Shown: positions 1 through 8,393 of the stretch, piece after piece
How the letters are laid out: every line of letters starts with the position of its first letter
Numbering within the stretch: the first letter of the stretch is position 1
NCBI RefSeq assembly: GCF_009862265.1
Contig: NZ_WWGX01000007.1
Coordinates: forward strand, 1-54,678
Reading direction: 5' to 3'
Length of the DNA stretch: 54,678 nt
From: Streptomyces sp. SID8352
Lineage (GTDB): Bacteria > Actinomycetota > Actinomycetes > Streptomycetales > Streptomycetaceae
Notes under the pieces: model-generated
What the model saw: the letters and a program-made list of their open reading frames with translations, nothing else
Database searches by the model: none
What the model was told of the DNA's origin: nothing
Program-made: the position numbers and the translations under genes

Positions 1-580
1 CGGTCCGACCCGCCGTCGCACGCGGTGAAGCCCCGGCCCCACTTCCGGGACCGGGGGGGACGCGCGTTCCCGGCACTCCCGGCGGCGGGGCGCCCCGCCG
101 AGGTCCGTCGGGCTCCGCCAGGGCACGACGAGGCCCGCCCAGCCAGCCCAGGCACCGCCAGGGACCGCAGGGACCGCCAGGGACCGCAGGGACCGCCAGG
201 GACCGCAGGGACCGCCAGGGACCGCAGGGACCGCCAGGGACCGCAGGCACCGCAGGCACCGCAGGCACCGCAGGCACCGCAGGCACCGCAGGCACCGCAG
301 GCTCCGCAGGCTCCGTCAGGCACCGCAGGGACCGCAGGGACCCGGCCGGAATCTGCCCAGGCTCCGCCAGGGCCCACCCGGGCTCCGCCAGAGGCCGGCT
401 CAGGCCCCGAAGAGGAGCCCAGGGGGGCCGCCGGGCCCCGTTCCCGCCCCTCCGGGAACGCCACGGCGGCGCCCCGGGCTCCTGGTGAGGGGCCGGAACG
501 CCGCCGTTGGGGGCGCGCCCGTTGGGGCGGGGCGCCGACGGGCGGCGGCGGGCGCGGGGGTCCGCTCCCGCCGCCGGAGG
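1..580. other. Left-edge region without a convincing gene
   Basis: This lies downstream of the lyase gene that ends at 581. Open frames exist here but they read through simple repeats and give Pro/Arg/Ala-rich peptides with no recognisable domain, ribosome binding site or operon context. I see no gene. The first 150 bases and 346-580 are plain high-GC sequence. The cluster may end here or continue to the left of the window. Confidence 0.5.
151..345. repeat. Short tandem repeat tract (19-bp then 9-bp units)
   Basis: From about 151 to 240 two near-identical words, GGGACCGCA and GGGACCGCCA, alternate and so form a 19-bp tandem unit. From about 241 the word CACCGCAGG repeats every 9 bp at least six times and then degenerates to CTCCGCAGG. 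There are no spacers, so this is not a CRISPR. It is best read as an intergenic minisatellite. Confidence 0.8.
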
Positions 581-2029
581 TCATCCGCGCGGGCCGCCGG
601 TGCGGCGCGGGGCCGACGGGCGGTCCCGCAGCGCCCGGTCGACCAGAGCCGCCGCCGCCCCGGTGTACGCGCCCGGGTCGCACAGGTCGGCCAGGTCGGC
701 GGGGGTGATGCCGATGCCGGGCACCTCGGCGAGCACCTCGGCCAGGGGCCGCCCGGTGCGGGCCGCCTCGGCGGTGACCTCGGTCAGGAGCTGCTTGGCC
801 GAGGACTTGCCCAGCCGCGGCGCGAGCACCGCGGCGATCCGCTCGGAGGCGATGGCGCTGCCGGTCAGACCGAGGTTCTCGCGCATCCGGTCGGCCCGGA
901 CCTGGAGCCCCTCGGTCAGCTCGACAGCGGTGTGCGCGGCGCCCCCGACCAGCCGGAGGCACTCGCGCAGCAGCAGCCACTCGGCGTGCCAGACGCCGGC
1001 CGACCGCTCGTCCTCCGTGGTGAGGCACTGGGTCAGCCCGGCCGCCATCACCGGCACCTGGAGCGCGGCGCTGCGCAGCAGCGTGGCCAGCACCGGGTTC
1101 CGCTTGTGCGGCATGGCGGAGGAGCCGCCGCGCCCCGCGCCGCCCGGCTCCGCGACCTCGCCGACCTCCGTGCGCACCAGCACCTGCACGTCCGCGGCGA
1201 CCTTGCCGAACGCCCCGGCGGCGAAGGCCAGCGCCGCCGCGAGGTCGGCGACGGGGGTGCGCAGCGCGTGCCAGGGCAGCACGGACCGGTCCAGCCCGGT
1301 CTCGGCGGCGTAGGCGTCGACCAGCCGGTCCAGGTAGACGCCGGGGTCGACCTCGCCGGTGCCGTCGACCGCCGCGTACTCCAGGTATCCGGCGAGCGTC
1401 CCGGCGGCGCCGCCGAGCGACACCGGCAGCCGGACGGCGTTCAGCCGCTGCTCGGCGTCGAGCAGCAGTCCGCGCCAGCCGGCCGCCTTTAACCCGAAGG
1501 TGGTCGGCACGGCGTGCAGGGCGAGGGTGCGGCCCGCCATGGCGGTGTCGCGGTGGGCGCGGGCCAGTTCGGCGCAGGCCGCGGCGGCCCGCCGCAGATC
1601 GGCGGTGATCAGCCGCCGGGCGCGGGCCGCGACCAGCATGGCGCCGGTGTCGAAGATGTCCTGGCTGGTGGAGCCCCGGTGGACGTACTCGGCGGCCATC
1701 GGGTCGACCTCCGCGACGGCCCGGCCGAAGGCCCGGACGAGTCCGACGACCGGGTTGGCGGTCTCCCGCGCGGCCAGCGCCAGCTCCCGGGGGTCCAGCC
1801 GCCCGGCGCGGGCGACCTCCCCGATCACCTCGGCGGCGCGCCGGGGCAGGGTGCCGAGCCGGGCCTGGGCGCGGGCGAGGGCAGCCTCGGCGTCCAGCAT
1901 GGCCCGCAGCCAGGCGTGGTCGCCGACGGCCGCCTCCACCGGCGTCCCGGCGCGCACCGGGGACAGCAGCCCGGTGTCCGCGAGTCCGGTCCCGGCGTCC
2001 GTGGCCGGGTCCGCGGCGAGGGCGGTCAT
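581..2029 (-). CDS. Fumarase/aspartase-superfamily lyase, candidate nitrosuccinate lyase (CreD-like)
   Basis: The 482-residue protein belongs to the adenylosuccinate lyase/carboxymuconate cycloisomerase branch. It has the substrate-loop signature GSSAMPHKRNP in its C-terminal half and the conserved block RGSTSQDIFDT near residues 118-128. In the ANS pathway such a lyase releases nitrous acid from nitrosuccinate and leaves fumarate. I assign that role because the preceding gene encodes a large FAD oxygenase of the matching kind, and the two overlap as ATGA (its ATG at 2029, the upstream stop at 2026), so they are probably translationally coupled. Codon 180 is TTA (bases 1490-1492), very rare in this genome, so expression may need the bldA tRNA. 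Alternatives are a true carboxymuconate cycloisomerase or adenylosuccinate lyase; neither fits the neighbours. Family firm, specific role inferred. Confidence 0.75.
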   Translation of the reverse strand: MTALAADPATDAGTGLADTGLLSPVRAGTPVEAAVGDHAWLRAMLDAEAALARAQARLGTLPRRAAEVIGEVARAGRLDPRELALAARETANPVVGLVRAFGRAVAEVDPMAAEYVHRGSTSQDIFDTGAMLVAARARRLITADLRRAAAACAELARAHRDTAMAGRTLALHAVPTTFGLKAAGWRGLLLDAEQRLNAVRLPVSLGGAAGTLAGYLEYAAVDGTGEVDPGVYLDRLVDAYAAETGLDRSVLPWHALRTPVADLAAALAFAAGAFGKVAADVQVLVRTEVGEVAEPGGAGRGGSSAMPHKRNPVLATLLRSAALQVPVMAAGLTQCLTTEDERSAGVWHAEWLLLRECLRLVGGAAHTAVELTEGLQVRADRMRENLGLTGSAIASERIAAVLAPRLGKSSAKQLLTEVTAEAARTGRPLAEVLAEVPGIGITPADLADLCDPGAYTGAAAALVDRALRDRPSAPRRTGGPRG

Positions 2030-4008
2030 ACGATCACCCCGGTCAGATCGGTGTCCGTCGCCACCGGGTGGATGCCGGACGGCGGCTGCGCCAGCGGCGG
2101 CAGGGCCAGCGCGGCGCGGGCGATGGCGTCGGAGTCGCCGAGGGTGACGGAGTCGACGCCGGGGCGGATGCCGGCGGCGGTGACCCAGTGCACGGACTCG
2201 GTGGGGACGCCGTAGGCGAACCGGCGGGGATGCGCGCGGCCCCGGGCGTCCAGCAGCCGGTAGGGGCGTTCGGTGACGGCGAGGCCCCCGGTCTCGTACC
2301 CGCCGCCGCCGGAGCCGGGGATCCGGTACGGCGCGGCCTGCTCGGTGATGAGCAGGTGCTGGAGCAGCGGGTCGTCGGTGCGCCGCAGGTCGGGCTCGGG
2401 CAGCCGGGCCTCGATCAGGACGTGGGCCCGCACCGGCGGCCCGGGCACCACCTCGGAGTCGGCGACGAAGGAGGACGGGGACCCGGTGTCGATCCGCACC
2501 CGGGTGCCGGGCCCGGTGACGGTGAGCACCCCGGCCTCGATCAGCGCGATCATCTCCTCGATGCGGCAGACCGGCGGCCCGATGGACAGGAAGGCGTTGA
2601 GCGGGGTGTACCAGCCCTCCAGGTCGTCGCGGTGCGAGGCGCCCTCCAGCCCGCTGTGGTCGACGGCGAGCCGGATCTCGTTGCGCAGGTCCCGCAGCAC
2701 GTCCAGGGCGGCCTTCAGCGGGCCGCTGACGTTGCCCTCGCGGGCCTGGCGCACGTCCTCGCGCAGATGGCCGAGGAGCCAGTCGTGGAAGTCGTCCCGC
2801 CCGGTGAACTCGCGGTCGCCGTAAGGACGGGAGAGGCGCTGCCAGTCCCAGCGGTCGCCGGGGGCGAAGCCGTACGTGTCGAGCAGCTCCGCCTCCTCGT
2901 CCTCGGGCAGCGCGAGGTACGCCTCGACGAAGCCCTCCTCCTCGGCGCCCCGGCCGCGCGAGCGCAGCAGGGTGCCGTAGTAGACGCTCTCGGCCTCCTT
3001 GCGGATCAGCGGCCAGAGGTCCTCGCCGAAGTCCAGGCGCGGCCCCCGCCCGGCGCGGGCGCGCAGCGTGGCGACGAACTCCGGTGTGAGCAGGCGGGGT
3101 TCGTAGCGGCCGGTGGCGCCCTTCTCGTTCTCGCCGCGCGAGTGGTAGGGCACCCCGCGCCGCGAGAAGGCGTAGAGCCGGGGCTCGCGACCGGAGGGGC
3201 GGTAGGCGAGGGTGCCGTCCTCGCGGCGGGTGAAGGTGCCGCCGCGGCCGGCGGTGAACAGGGCCATGTGGTCGAAGAAGTTCAGCCCGAGCCCGCGCAG
3301 CAGCACGCCCTGTCCGGGCTCGACGCCGCTGAGGTCGAGGTCGGCGGGGTTGGCCGGGGTGATGTAGCTGAGGAAGTGGATGCGGGCGAGGCTGGCGGTG
3401 CGGGCCTCGCGCGCGGTGAGCCGGGCCGGCACGTGGCCCTGGGCGAGGACGATGGCGTTGAGGCTGTTCAGCCGGGTGCCGTCCTCCAGGCGCACGCCCT
3501 GCGGGCCGCCGGGCACGCCCTGGGTGTCGGCCATGGCGACGGCGCGGCTGCGGTGCACCAGCACGGTGACGTGGTCGGGGGCGCCGGTGACCACCTGCTG
3601 GAAGCAGTCGCGCAGGTAGCGGCCGTAGAAGGCGCGGGTGGGGTAGTCGTCGGGGCCGAGCCGGGCGGCCTCGTCGAGGGTGTCGGTGTCGTAGTCCCCG
3701 AACTGGCCGAGGACGGAAAGGCTGGTGGCCCACTCGAACAGCGACGGCCCGCACTCGACGGGGCCGTCGATGGTGACCGACTCGTCGGTGTAGACGGTGA
3801 TCTGGGAGGCCACCGTGTTCATCAGCAGGTGCCGGGACTGCTCGGTGCGCCAGACCGTCCCGGCGCCGGGCGCGGCCGGGTCGACGACGTGCACGACGAC
3901 CTCGTCGTGCGAGCGGGCGTGGCGCTCGTTGGCGAGCAGGCGTTCCAGTACGGACAGGCCGCGGGGGCCCGCCCCGACGACGCAGATCTCGCTGCGGGTG
4001 ACCGTCAT
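2026..4008 (-). CDS. FAD/NAD(P)-binding monooxygenase, candidate nitrosuccinate synthase (CreE-like)
   Basis: This 660-residue flavoprotein opens with a Rossmann FAD motif (VVGAGPRGLSVLERL, residues about 10-24) and looks like the FAD/NAD(P)-binding family that includes CreE-type enzymes. Those enzymes oxidise the amino group of L-aspartate stepwise to nitrosuccinate. The assignment rests on length, the N-terminal motif and above all the partner: the lyase next downstream is the type that would release nitrous acid. Its ATG overlaps the stop of the upstream ligase gene (ATGA at 4005-4008), and its own stop overlaps the lyase start, so three genes form one tight unit. It could instead N-hydroxylate another amine. 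The substrate cannot be read from the sequence. Confidence 0.7.
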   Translation of the reverse strand: MTVTRSEICVVGAGPRGLSVLERLLANERHARSHDEVVVHVVDPAAPGAGTVWRTEQSRHLLMNTVASQITVYTDESVTIDGPVECGPSLFEWATSLSVLGQFGDYDTDTLDEAARLGPDDYPTRAFYGRYLRDCFQQVVTGAPDHVTVLVHRSRAVAMADTQGVPGGPQGVRLEDGTRLNSLNAIVLAQGHVPARLTAREARTASLARIHFLSYITPANPADLDLSGVEPGQGVLLRGLGLNFFDHMALFTAGRGGTFTRREDGTLAYRPSGREPRLYAFSRRGVPYHSRGENEKGATGRYEPRLLTPEFVATLRARAGRGPRLDFGEDLWPLIRKEAESVYYGTLLRSRGRGAEEEGFVEAYLALPEDEEAELLDTYGFAPGDRWDWQRLSRPYGDREFTGRDDFHDWLLGHLREDVRQAREGNVSGPLKAALDVLRDLRNEIRLAVDHSGLEGASHRDDLEGWYTPLNAFLSIGPPVCRIEEMIALIEAGVLTVTGPGTRVRIDTGSPSSFVADSEVVPGPPVRAHVLIEARLPEPDLRRTDDPLLQHLLITEQAAPYRIPGSGGGGYETGGLAVTERPYRLLDARGRAHPRRFAYGVPTESVHWVTAAGIRPGVDSVTLGDSDAIARAALALPPLAQPPSGIHPVATDTDLTGVIV

Positions 4009-5633
4009 GCCGCCGTCTCCTCTCCGTGCGCGCGCACGGACTCGTGGGCCGGTGCGGCTGTCGCCGCCGGTTCGCGGACGGGGGCGCCCGCGATGAGCAG
4101 CCGGGCCAGCTCCAGCCGCTTGATCTTGGTGGTCGCCGTCTGCGGCAGGTCCTCCCGCCGCCACTGCACCGGGTCGCCCAGCACGGGCAGCCCCTTCAGC
4201 GCCGCCCGCCACCGGGCCGGCTCCAGCGGCCGGTCGTCGCGGGTGCACACCACCGGCACGGGGACGCCGTCCGGGTCGGGCACGATGATCAGTTCGACCA
4301 GCTCGGGGAGGCGGGTGAGCAGCTTGTCCTCGATCTCCAGGGTGCTGTCGATGCCGGGGATGCTGTCGACCTCGCGGTCCATCAGGTGCAGACAGCCCCA
4401 GCGGGTGCGGTAGCCGAGGTCGCCCATCCGCCACCAGCCGTCGTTGACCTGGTGCTCCCAGCGCTGCCGCTCCCCCAGGTAGGTGAGGATGCGGCCGTCG
4501 GACCGGACCTCGATGAAGCCGGGGTTGGTCTTGCTGACCGGCTTGCCGTCGCGGCTGACCACCCGGACGCCGGTCATGCCGGGGAACGGCATCCCGACGC
4601 ACCGTCCGTCGAAGGGGCGGGCGGCGGTGTAGGTGCGGGCCGCGATGGGGCCGACCTCGCTCTGGCCGTAGATCTGGGCGTAGCGCGGGTTGCGGCGGCG
4701 GGAGGCGCCGAGCATGGTGGCGACGGTCCGCGGGTGGATGGCGTCGAAGGTGCTGGAGAAGTACTTGACGTGGGCGAGCGGGCCGCGCGGGTCGTCGGCC
4801 AGCACCTCCCAGCGCAGCAGGGTGTTGGGGTGGGTCTCGATGATGCCGGGGCGGGTTCGGGTGAACAGCTCGGCCACGGCGGCCGGTTCGTCGTCGCGCA
4901 GCACGATCAGCGGGTGGCCCTGGAGCAGCGAGATGGGCATGGCCGTGAACAGCCGGGAGTGCACGAACGACATGTGCATCGCGATGGGCTCGCGTCGGCC
5001 GACGAGGGCGACGACGCCCGCCTGCGGACGGTAGCGCGCCTGGAAGGTGCGGTTGGTGTGGACGGCCAGCTTGGGGATGCCGGTGGTGCCGGAGGTGTGG
5101 GTGATGAGCACCGGGTGGTCCGGGGACATCTCCACCGGCAGGGTCCTCGGGGACCCGGCGAGGTCCGCGAGACGGGTGGCCGCCGGGTGGTCGCCGGTGG
5201 CGAGCAGGACGCGCTCGGTGAGGTCGGTGATCTCCGCGGGCAGCCGGTGTTCGAGCTTGTCCTGGTCGGTGATCAGGTACGGCCTGTTCACGCGCCGCAC
5301 CAGCTCGGCGACGGTGTCCCCGTCGAGCTTCGGCGACAGCAGGACGGCCGTGGCGCCGATGCGCGCCACGGCCAGGGCGAGCAGGGTGATGTCGAAGCCG
5401 TCGGACTTGTGGATGACCACCCGGTCGCCGGGCCGGACCCGCACCGCCCAGAGACGGGAGGCGAAGTCGTCGACGAGTCCCGCGAGTTCGGTGATGGTGG
5501 CGCGCCGGCCCAGACCGGGGGCGATGTCCAGGTCGTGGTCGGACACCACGAAGTTCGCCGGGAATCCGGCCGCCGCCCGGTCGAGGAGCGTGCCCAGCCG
5601 GATTCCGTTGTTCGCTATGCGCTGCAGAAACAT
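4005..5633 (-). CDS. Adenylate-forming ligase beside the ANS-like pair, possible nitrite- or acid-activating enzyme
   Basis: The 542-residue ANL-superfamily protein has the nucleotide loop THTSGTTGIPK (residues about 178-188), the YGQSEVGP motif, RMGDLGY, and a C-terminal TTKIKR segment that supplies the catalytic lysine. The hinge region reads DREVDSIPG rather than the usual GR.KD.I..GG. It resembles the ligase at 27253-28899 more than the other two ligases in the cluster. In cremeomycin, avenalumic acid and triacsin pathways, ANL ligases coded with CreD/CreE use the nitrite for diazotisation or N-N bond formation. The same is possible here, as is ordinary acyl activation. It is first in a coupled three-gene unit and a candidate GBL-receptor operator lies 25-42 bases upstream of its ATG. 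Confidence 0.75.
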   Translation of the reverse strand: MFLQRIANNGIRLGTLLDRAAAGFPANFVVSDHDLDIAPGLGRRATITELAGLVDDFASRLWAVRVRPGDRVVIHKSDGFDITLLALAVARIGATAVLLSPKLDGDTVAELVRRVNRPYLITDQDKLEHRLPAEITDLTERVLLATGDHPAATRLADLAGSPRTLPVEMSPDHPVLITHTSGTTGIPKLAVHTNRTFQARYRPQAGVVALVGRREPIAMHMSFVHSRLFTAMPISLLQGHPLIVLRDDEPAAVAELFTRTRPGIIETHPNTLLRWEVLADDPRGPLAHVKYFSSTFDAIHPRTVATMLGASRRRNPRYAQIYGQSEVGPIAARTYTAARPFDGRCVGMPFPGMTGVRVVSRDGKPVSKTNPGFIEVRSDGRILTYLGERQRWEHQVNDGWWRMGDLGYRTRWGCLHLMDREVDSIPGIDSTLEIEDKLLTRLPELVELIIVPDPDGVPVPVVCTRDDRPLEPARWRAALKGLPVLGDPVQWRREDLPQTATTKIKRLELARLLIAGAPVREPAATAAPAHESVRAHGEETAA

Positions 5634-5657
5634 CTGTCTTCCCTCCCGGGGCCGAAG

Positions 5658-5675
5658 ACACCGTTCCGCCGGTTT
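5658..5675. promoter_or_regulatory. Candidate GBL-receptor operator (site A) in front of the ligase-oxygenase-lyase operon
   Basis: The sequence is ACACCG-TTCCGC-CGGTTT, an 18-bp near-palindrome with six-base half-sites and a six-base spacer. The same layout occurs at 10439, 12826 and 12972. It sits in the 94-base gap between the SRPBCC gene and the ligase gene. One half-site base differs from AAACCG. No strong -35/-10 pair is evident. Confidence 0.45.
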
Positions 5676-5727
5676 CCGAAGGAGCGAGCGATCCGCATCC
5701 GGTAATTCGAGGACCGGCGGGGGTGAA

Positions 5728-6336
5728 TCAGCCCTGCTGTTCGATGACCCTCTTGACGCGCCGCACCGTGGCGGCGAGATCCGCCTCGACCTTCGCGCCC
5801 CATTCCGCGACGAAACGGCGGCGGGCGGGCTCGTCGAGTTCCGCGGTGATCGAGCGGATTCCCTCGGTGGCCCGGCCCATGCGGAAGTGGTGGACGAGGG
5901 TGGCGGTGCCCTCCGCGCCGCCCGGCGCGACGTCGAATCCCCAGACGCTCTCCTGGCGGCGGCCGTCGGCGGTGCGCATCGCCCAGCGGAAGGTGCGGCC
6001 CGGCTCGGCGGCGACGACCTCGGCCTCGGTGTACCAGGTGCCGCGGACCACGGGGGCCCAGCCGACCACGTCGTCGGCGCGCTCGTTGCGGCCCCGGAAG
6101 ACGGTGCCGACGGCCGAGGGCGGCCCGCCGACCCACTCGCCGCCCCGGCATTCCGGGCTCCATTCGCCGCTGCGGGCGAGATCGCTGACGACGGAATAGA
6201 CGGATTCCGGGGAGGCCGCCACCTGGATTTCCGCGCGGGAGCCGAAGAGGGAGGGGGAGTCGATGACGGACCCGGAATTCGACGTGTCTTCCGACGCGTC
6301 CTCCGGTGCGGTGGTGACAGTGGTTTCGATCGCCAT
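5728..6336 (-). CDS. SRPBCC (START/Bet v1-like) family protein
   Basis: The 202-residue protein looks like a polyketide cyclase/START-type SRPBCC protein: an N-terminal extension rich in Ala, Thr and Ser (about 30 residues), then a helix-grip core with the typical segments SPESVYSVVSDLARSGEWSP and TWYTEAEVVAAEPGRTFRW. Such proteins bind hydrophobic ligands or act as cyclases, aromatases or hydrolases. The ATG at 6336 is chosen because AGGA stands about nine bases upstream; a longer frame to 6498 exists but is low complexity. It lies 94 bases upstream of the ligase operon and may be co-transcribed. No catalytic residues can be assigned. Confidence 0.75.
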   Translation of the reverse strand: MAIETTVTTAPEDASEDTSNSGSVIDSPSLFGSRAEIQVAASPESVYSVVSDLARSGEWSPECRGGEWVGGPPSAVGTVFRGRNERADDVVGWAPVVRGTWYTEAEVVAAEPGRTFRWAMRTADGRRQESVWGFDVAPGGAEGTATLVHHFRMGRATEGIRSITAELDEPARRRFVAEWGAKVEADLAATVRRVKRVIEQQG

Positions 6337-6863
6337 GCCGGGAATCCTGGTGACCCGTCGGAGGGCGGTCAACGACGCTTCTGCGGGTGCGTCAAGTTCC
6401 GGCCGGGAAGGGCCGGGTCCGGCCCCGAATATGTCAGGTCCCGGGAGCGGGAACGTCATGTTCCGGGAAGGCGGACGCGACGGGTCCGGACGCGGCACCC
6501 GCCGGATTCACCGAATATGTCAGCTCACCCAAACGCGACCCCGCCGGAAATGAGCGCTCCCCCGGCTCCCGCGTCGCCGGAGCGGGTGAACGGGCGACTC
6601 GGGGCGGGGCGGGGCGGGGTCCGCCCGGAACCCGGCGGGTATCCGATGGCGGACGGACCCGCACCCGCCCGGGAACCCGGCCGGTGTCCGGTGGCGGGCG
6701 GGACCCGCTCCCGCCGGGTGGGCGGCACTCGCCGCCCCACCCGGCGGGAGCCGTCCCGGGTTCCGCGCCCGTCCCGGGTTCCGGGCCCCTCCCGGTTTCC
6801 GGGCCCCTCCCGGTTTCCGGGCCCCTCCCGGTTTCCGGACCCGTCCCGGGCGTCCCGTCCGGG
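6337..6863. other. Intergenic region upstream of the SRPBCC gene
   Basis: No gene is seen. It holds a 13-bp direct repeat, CCGAATATGTCAG, at 6425-6437 and again at 6511-6523, and between the two copies a perfect palindrome GGAAC-GTCAT-GTTCC at 6450-6464. These lie 90-190 bases upstream of the SRPBCC start and could be regulator sites. The rest is the 18-bp tandem repeat described separately. Confidence 0.5.
6752..6853. repeat. 18-bp tandem repeat, about 5-6 copies
   Basis: The unit CCCCTCCCGGTTTCCGGG occurs three times almost perfectly between about 6785 and 6840 and is flanked by degenerate copies on both sides. It lies just downstream of the dehydrogenase gene. Each unit contains CGGTTT, the right half of the operator motif, but no matching left half at the right spacing, so I do not call it an operator. 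Confidence 0.75.
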
Positions 6864-7841
6864 TCAGGTGTCCGTGCGCAGGACGAGCTTGCCCCGCACC
6901 CCTCCGTCCTCCAGCCGCCGGTGCGCCGCCGCGGCCTCCCGCAGGGGCAGCGTCTCGACGGCGCGGACGCTCAGCGCCTTCTCGGCGGTCAGCCGGTTGA
7001 TCGCGGCGGCGGCCCCGGCCAGTTCCGCCGTACCGGCGTGCGAGATGGCGAAGCCGTGCACCGAGCAGTCCTTCAGGTACAGCGGCCCGACGGGCAGTTC
7101 GGGCCGGGTGCGCATCCCGGCGAGCAGCACCGCCCGGCCGCGCCGGGCCATCAGGTCCACCGCGAGGCCGAGGTCGTTGACGCCCGCCGCGTCCAGCCAC
7201 AGCCCCACCCCGTCGGGGGCGGCGGCACGGAGGGCCTCCGCCAGGTCCCCGCCGTCCCGGTCGACGGCCTCGGCGGCGCCCAGCGTCCGGCAGTACCCGG
7301 CGTCCCGCCCCGCGGCGACCGCGACCACCCGCGCCCCGGCCCGTGCGGCCAGCACCACCGCCGCGCCGCCCACGTTCCCGGCGGCACCGATCACGACGAC
7401 GGTCTCGCCCGCGCGCAGCCGCCCGTGCGGGAACAGCCCCAGGTGCGCGGTGGCCGCGCCGTGCGCCACCGCCACCACCTCCAGCGGGTCGGCGCCCGGC
7501 GCCAGCGGGTAGAGCCGCTCGGCGGGGACCACCGCGCGCTCTGCGGCGGCGCCCTGGCGGCCGTCGTGCCCCAGGCTGTTGCACCAGACCCGGTCGCCGG
7601 GCCGGAAGCGGTGGGCGCCCGGACCCGCCGAGAGCACCGTGCCGACCAGATCCCGGCCGACCACGAAGGGCAGCGGCACGGGGGTGCGCCAGGCGCCGGA
7701 CCGGACGAAGGTGTCGACGTTGTTGACGGCGACCGCGTCGACGGCCACCAGGACGTCGGTGGGCCCCGGCTCCGGATCGGGAAGCTCCCCGTAGCGGATC
7801 GCCTCGGGCGGGCCGAACTGTTCGATGTACGCAGCGTGCAT
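6864..7841 (-). CDS. Medium-chain dehydrogenase/reductase, quinone-oxidoreductase type
   Basis: The 325-residue protein has a GroES-like N-terminal domain (typical GPTDVLVAVDAVAVNNVD) and a Rossmann domain with GAAGNVGG near residue 155, characteristic of NADPH:quinone reductase/zeta-crystallin-like enzymes. No structural or catalytic zinc cysteine cluster is visible, which fits a zinc-free reductase. These enzymes reduce enones or quinones with NADPH. It lies between the biosynthetic operon and the GBL genes and could serve either the product pathway or butenolide reduction; the sequence does not decide. The ATG at 7841 begins the conserved fold (MHAAYIEQFG). Confidence 0.8.
   Translation of the reverse strand: MHAAYIEQFGPPEAIRYGELPDPEPGPTDVLVAVDAVAVNNVDTFVRSGAWRTPVPLPFVVGRDLVGTVLSAGPGAHRFRPGDRVWCNSLGHDGRQGAAAERAVVPAERLYPLAPGADPLEVVAVAHGAATAHLGLFPHGRLRAGETVVVIGAAGNVGGAAVVLAARAGARVVAVAAGRDAGYCRTLGAAEAVDRDGGDLAEALRAAAPDGVGLWLDAAGVNDLGLAVDLMARRGRAVLLAGMRTRPELPVGPLYLKDCSVHGFAISHAGTAELAGAAAAINRLTAEKALSVRAVETLPLREAAAAHRRLEDGGVRGKLVLRTDT

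Positions 7842-8393
<552 letters not shown>

Noticed and set aside
241..300. Regular 9-bp repeats resembling a repeat array
   Set aside because: There are no unique spacers and no Cas genes, so it is not a CRISPR.
25..708. Long plus-strand open frame with Pro/Gln/Ala repeats at the left edge
   Set aside because: It is the translation of short tandem repeats, has no ribosome binding site or domain, and runs into the end of the lyase gene on the other strand.
2068..4413. 781-codon plus-strand open frame opposite the oxygenase and ligase
   Set aside because: It is an antisense shadow typical of very high GC DNA; the minus-strand proteins have clear family motifs and coupled starts.
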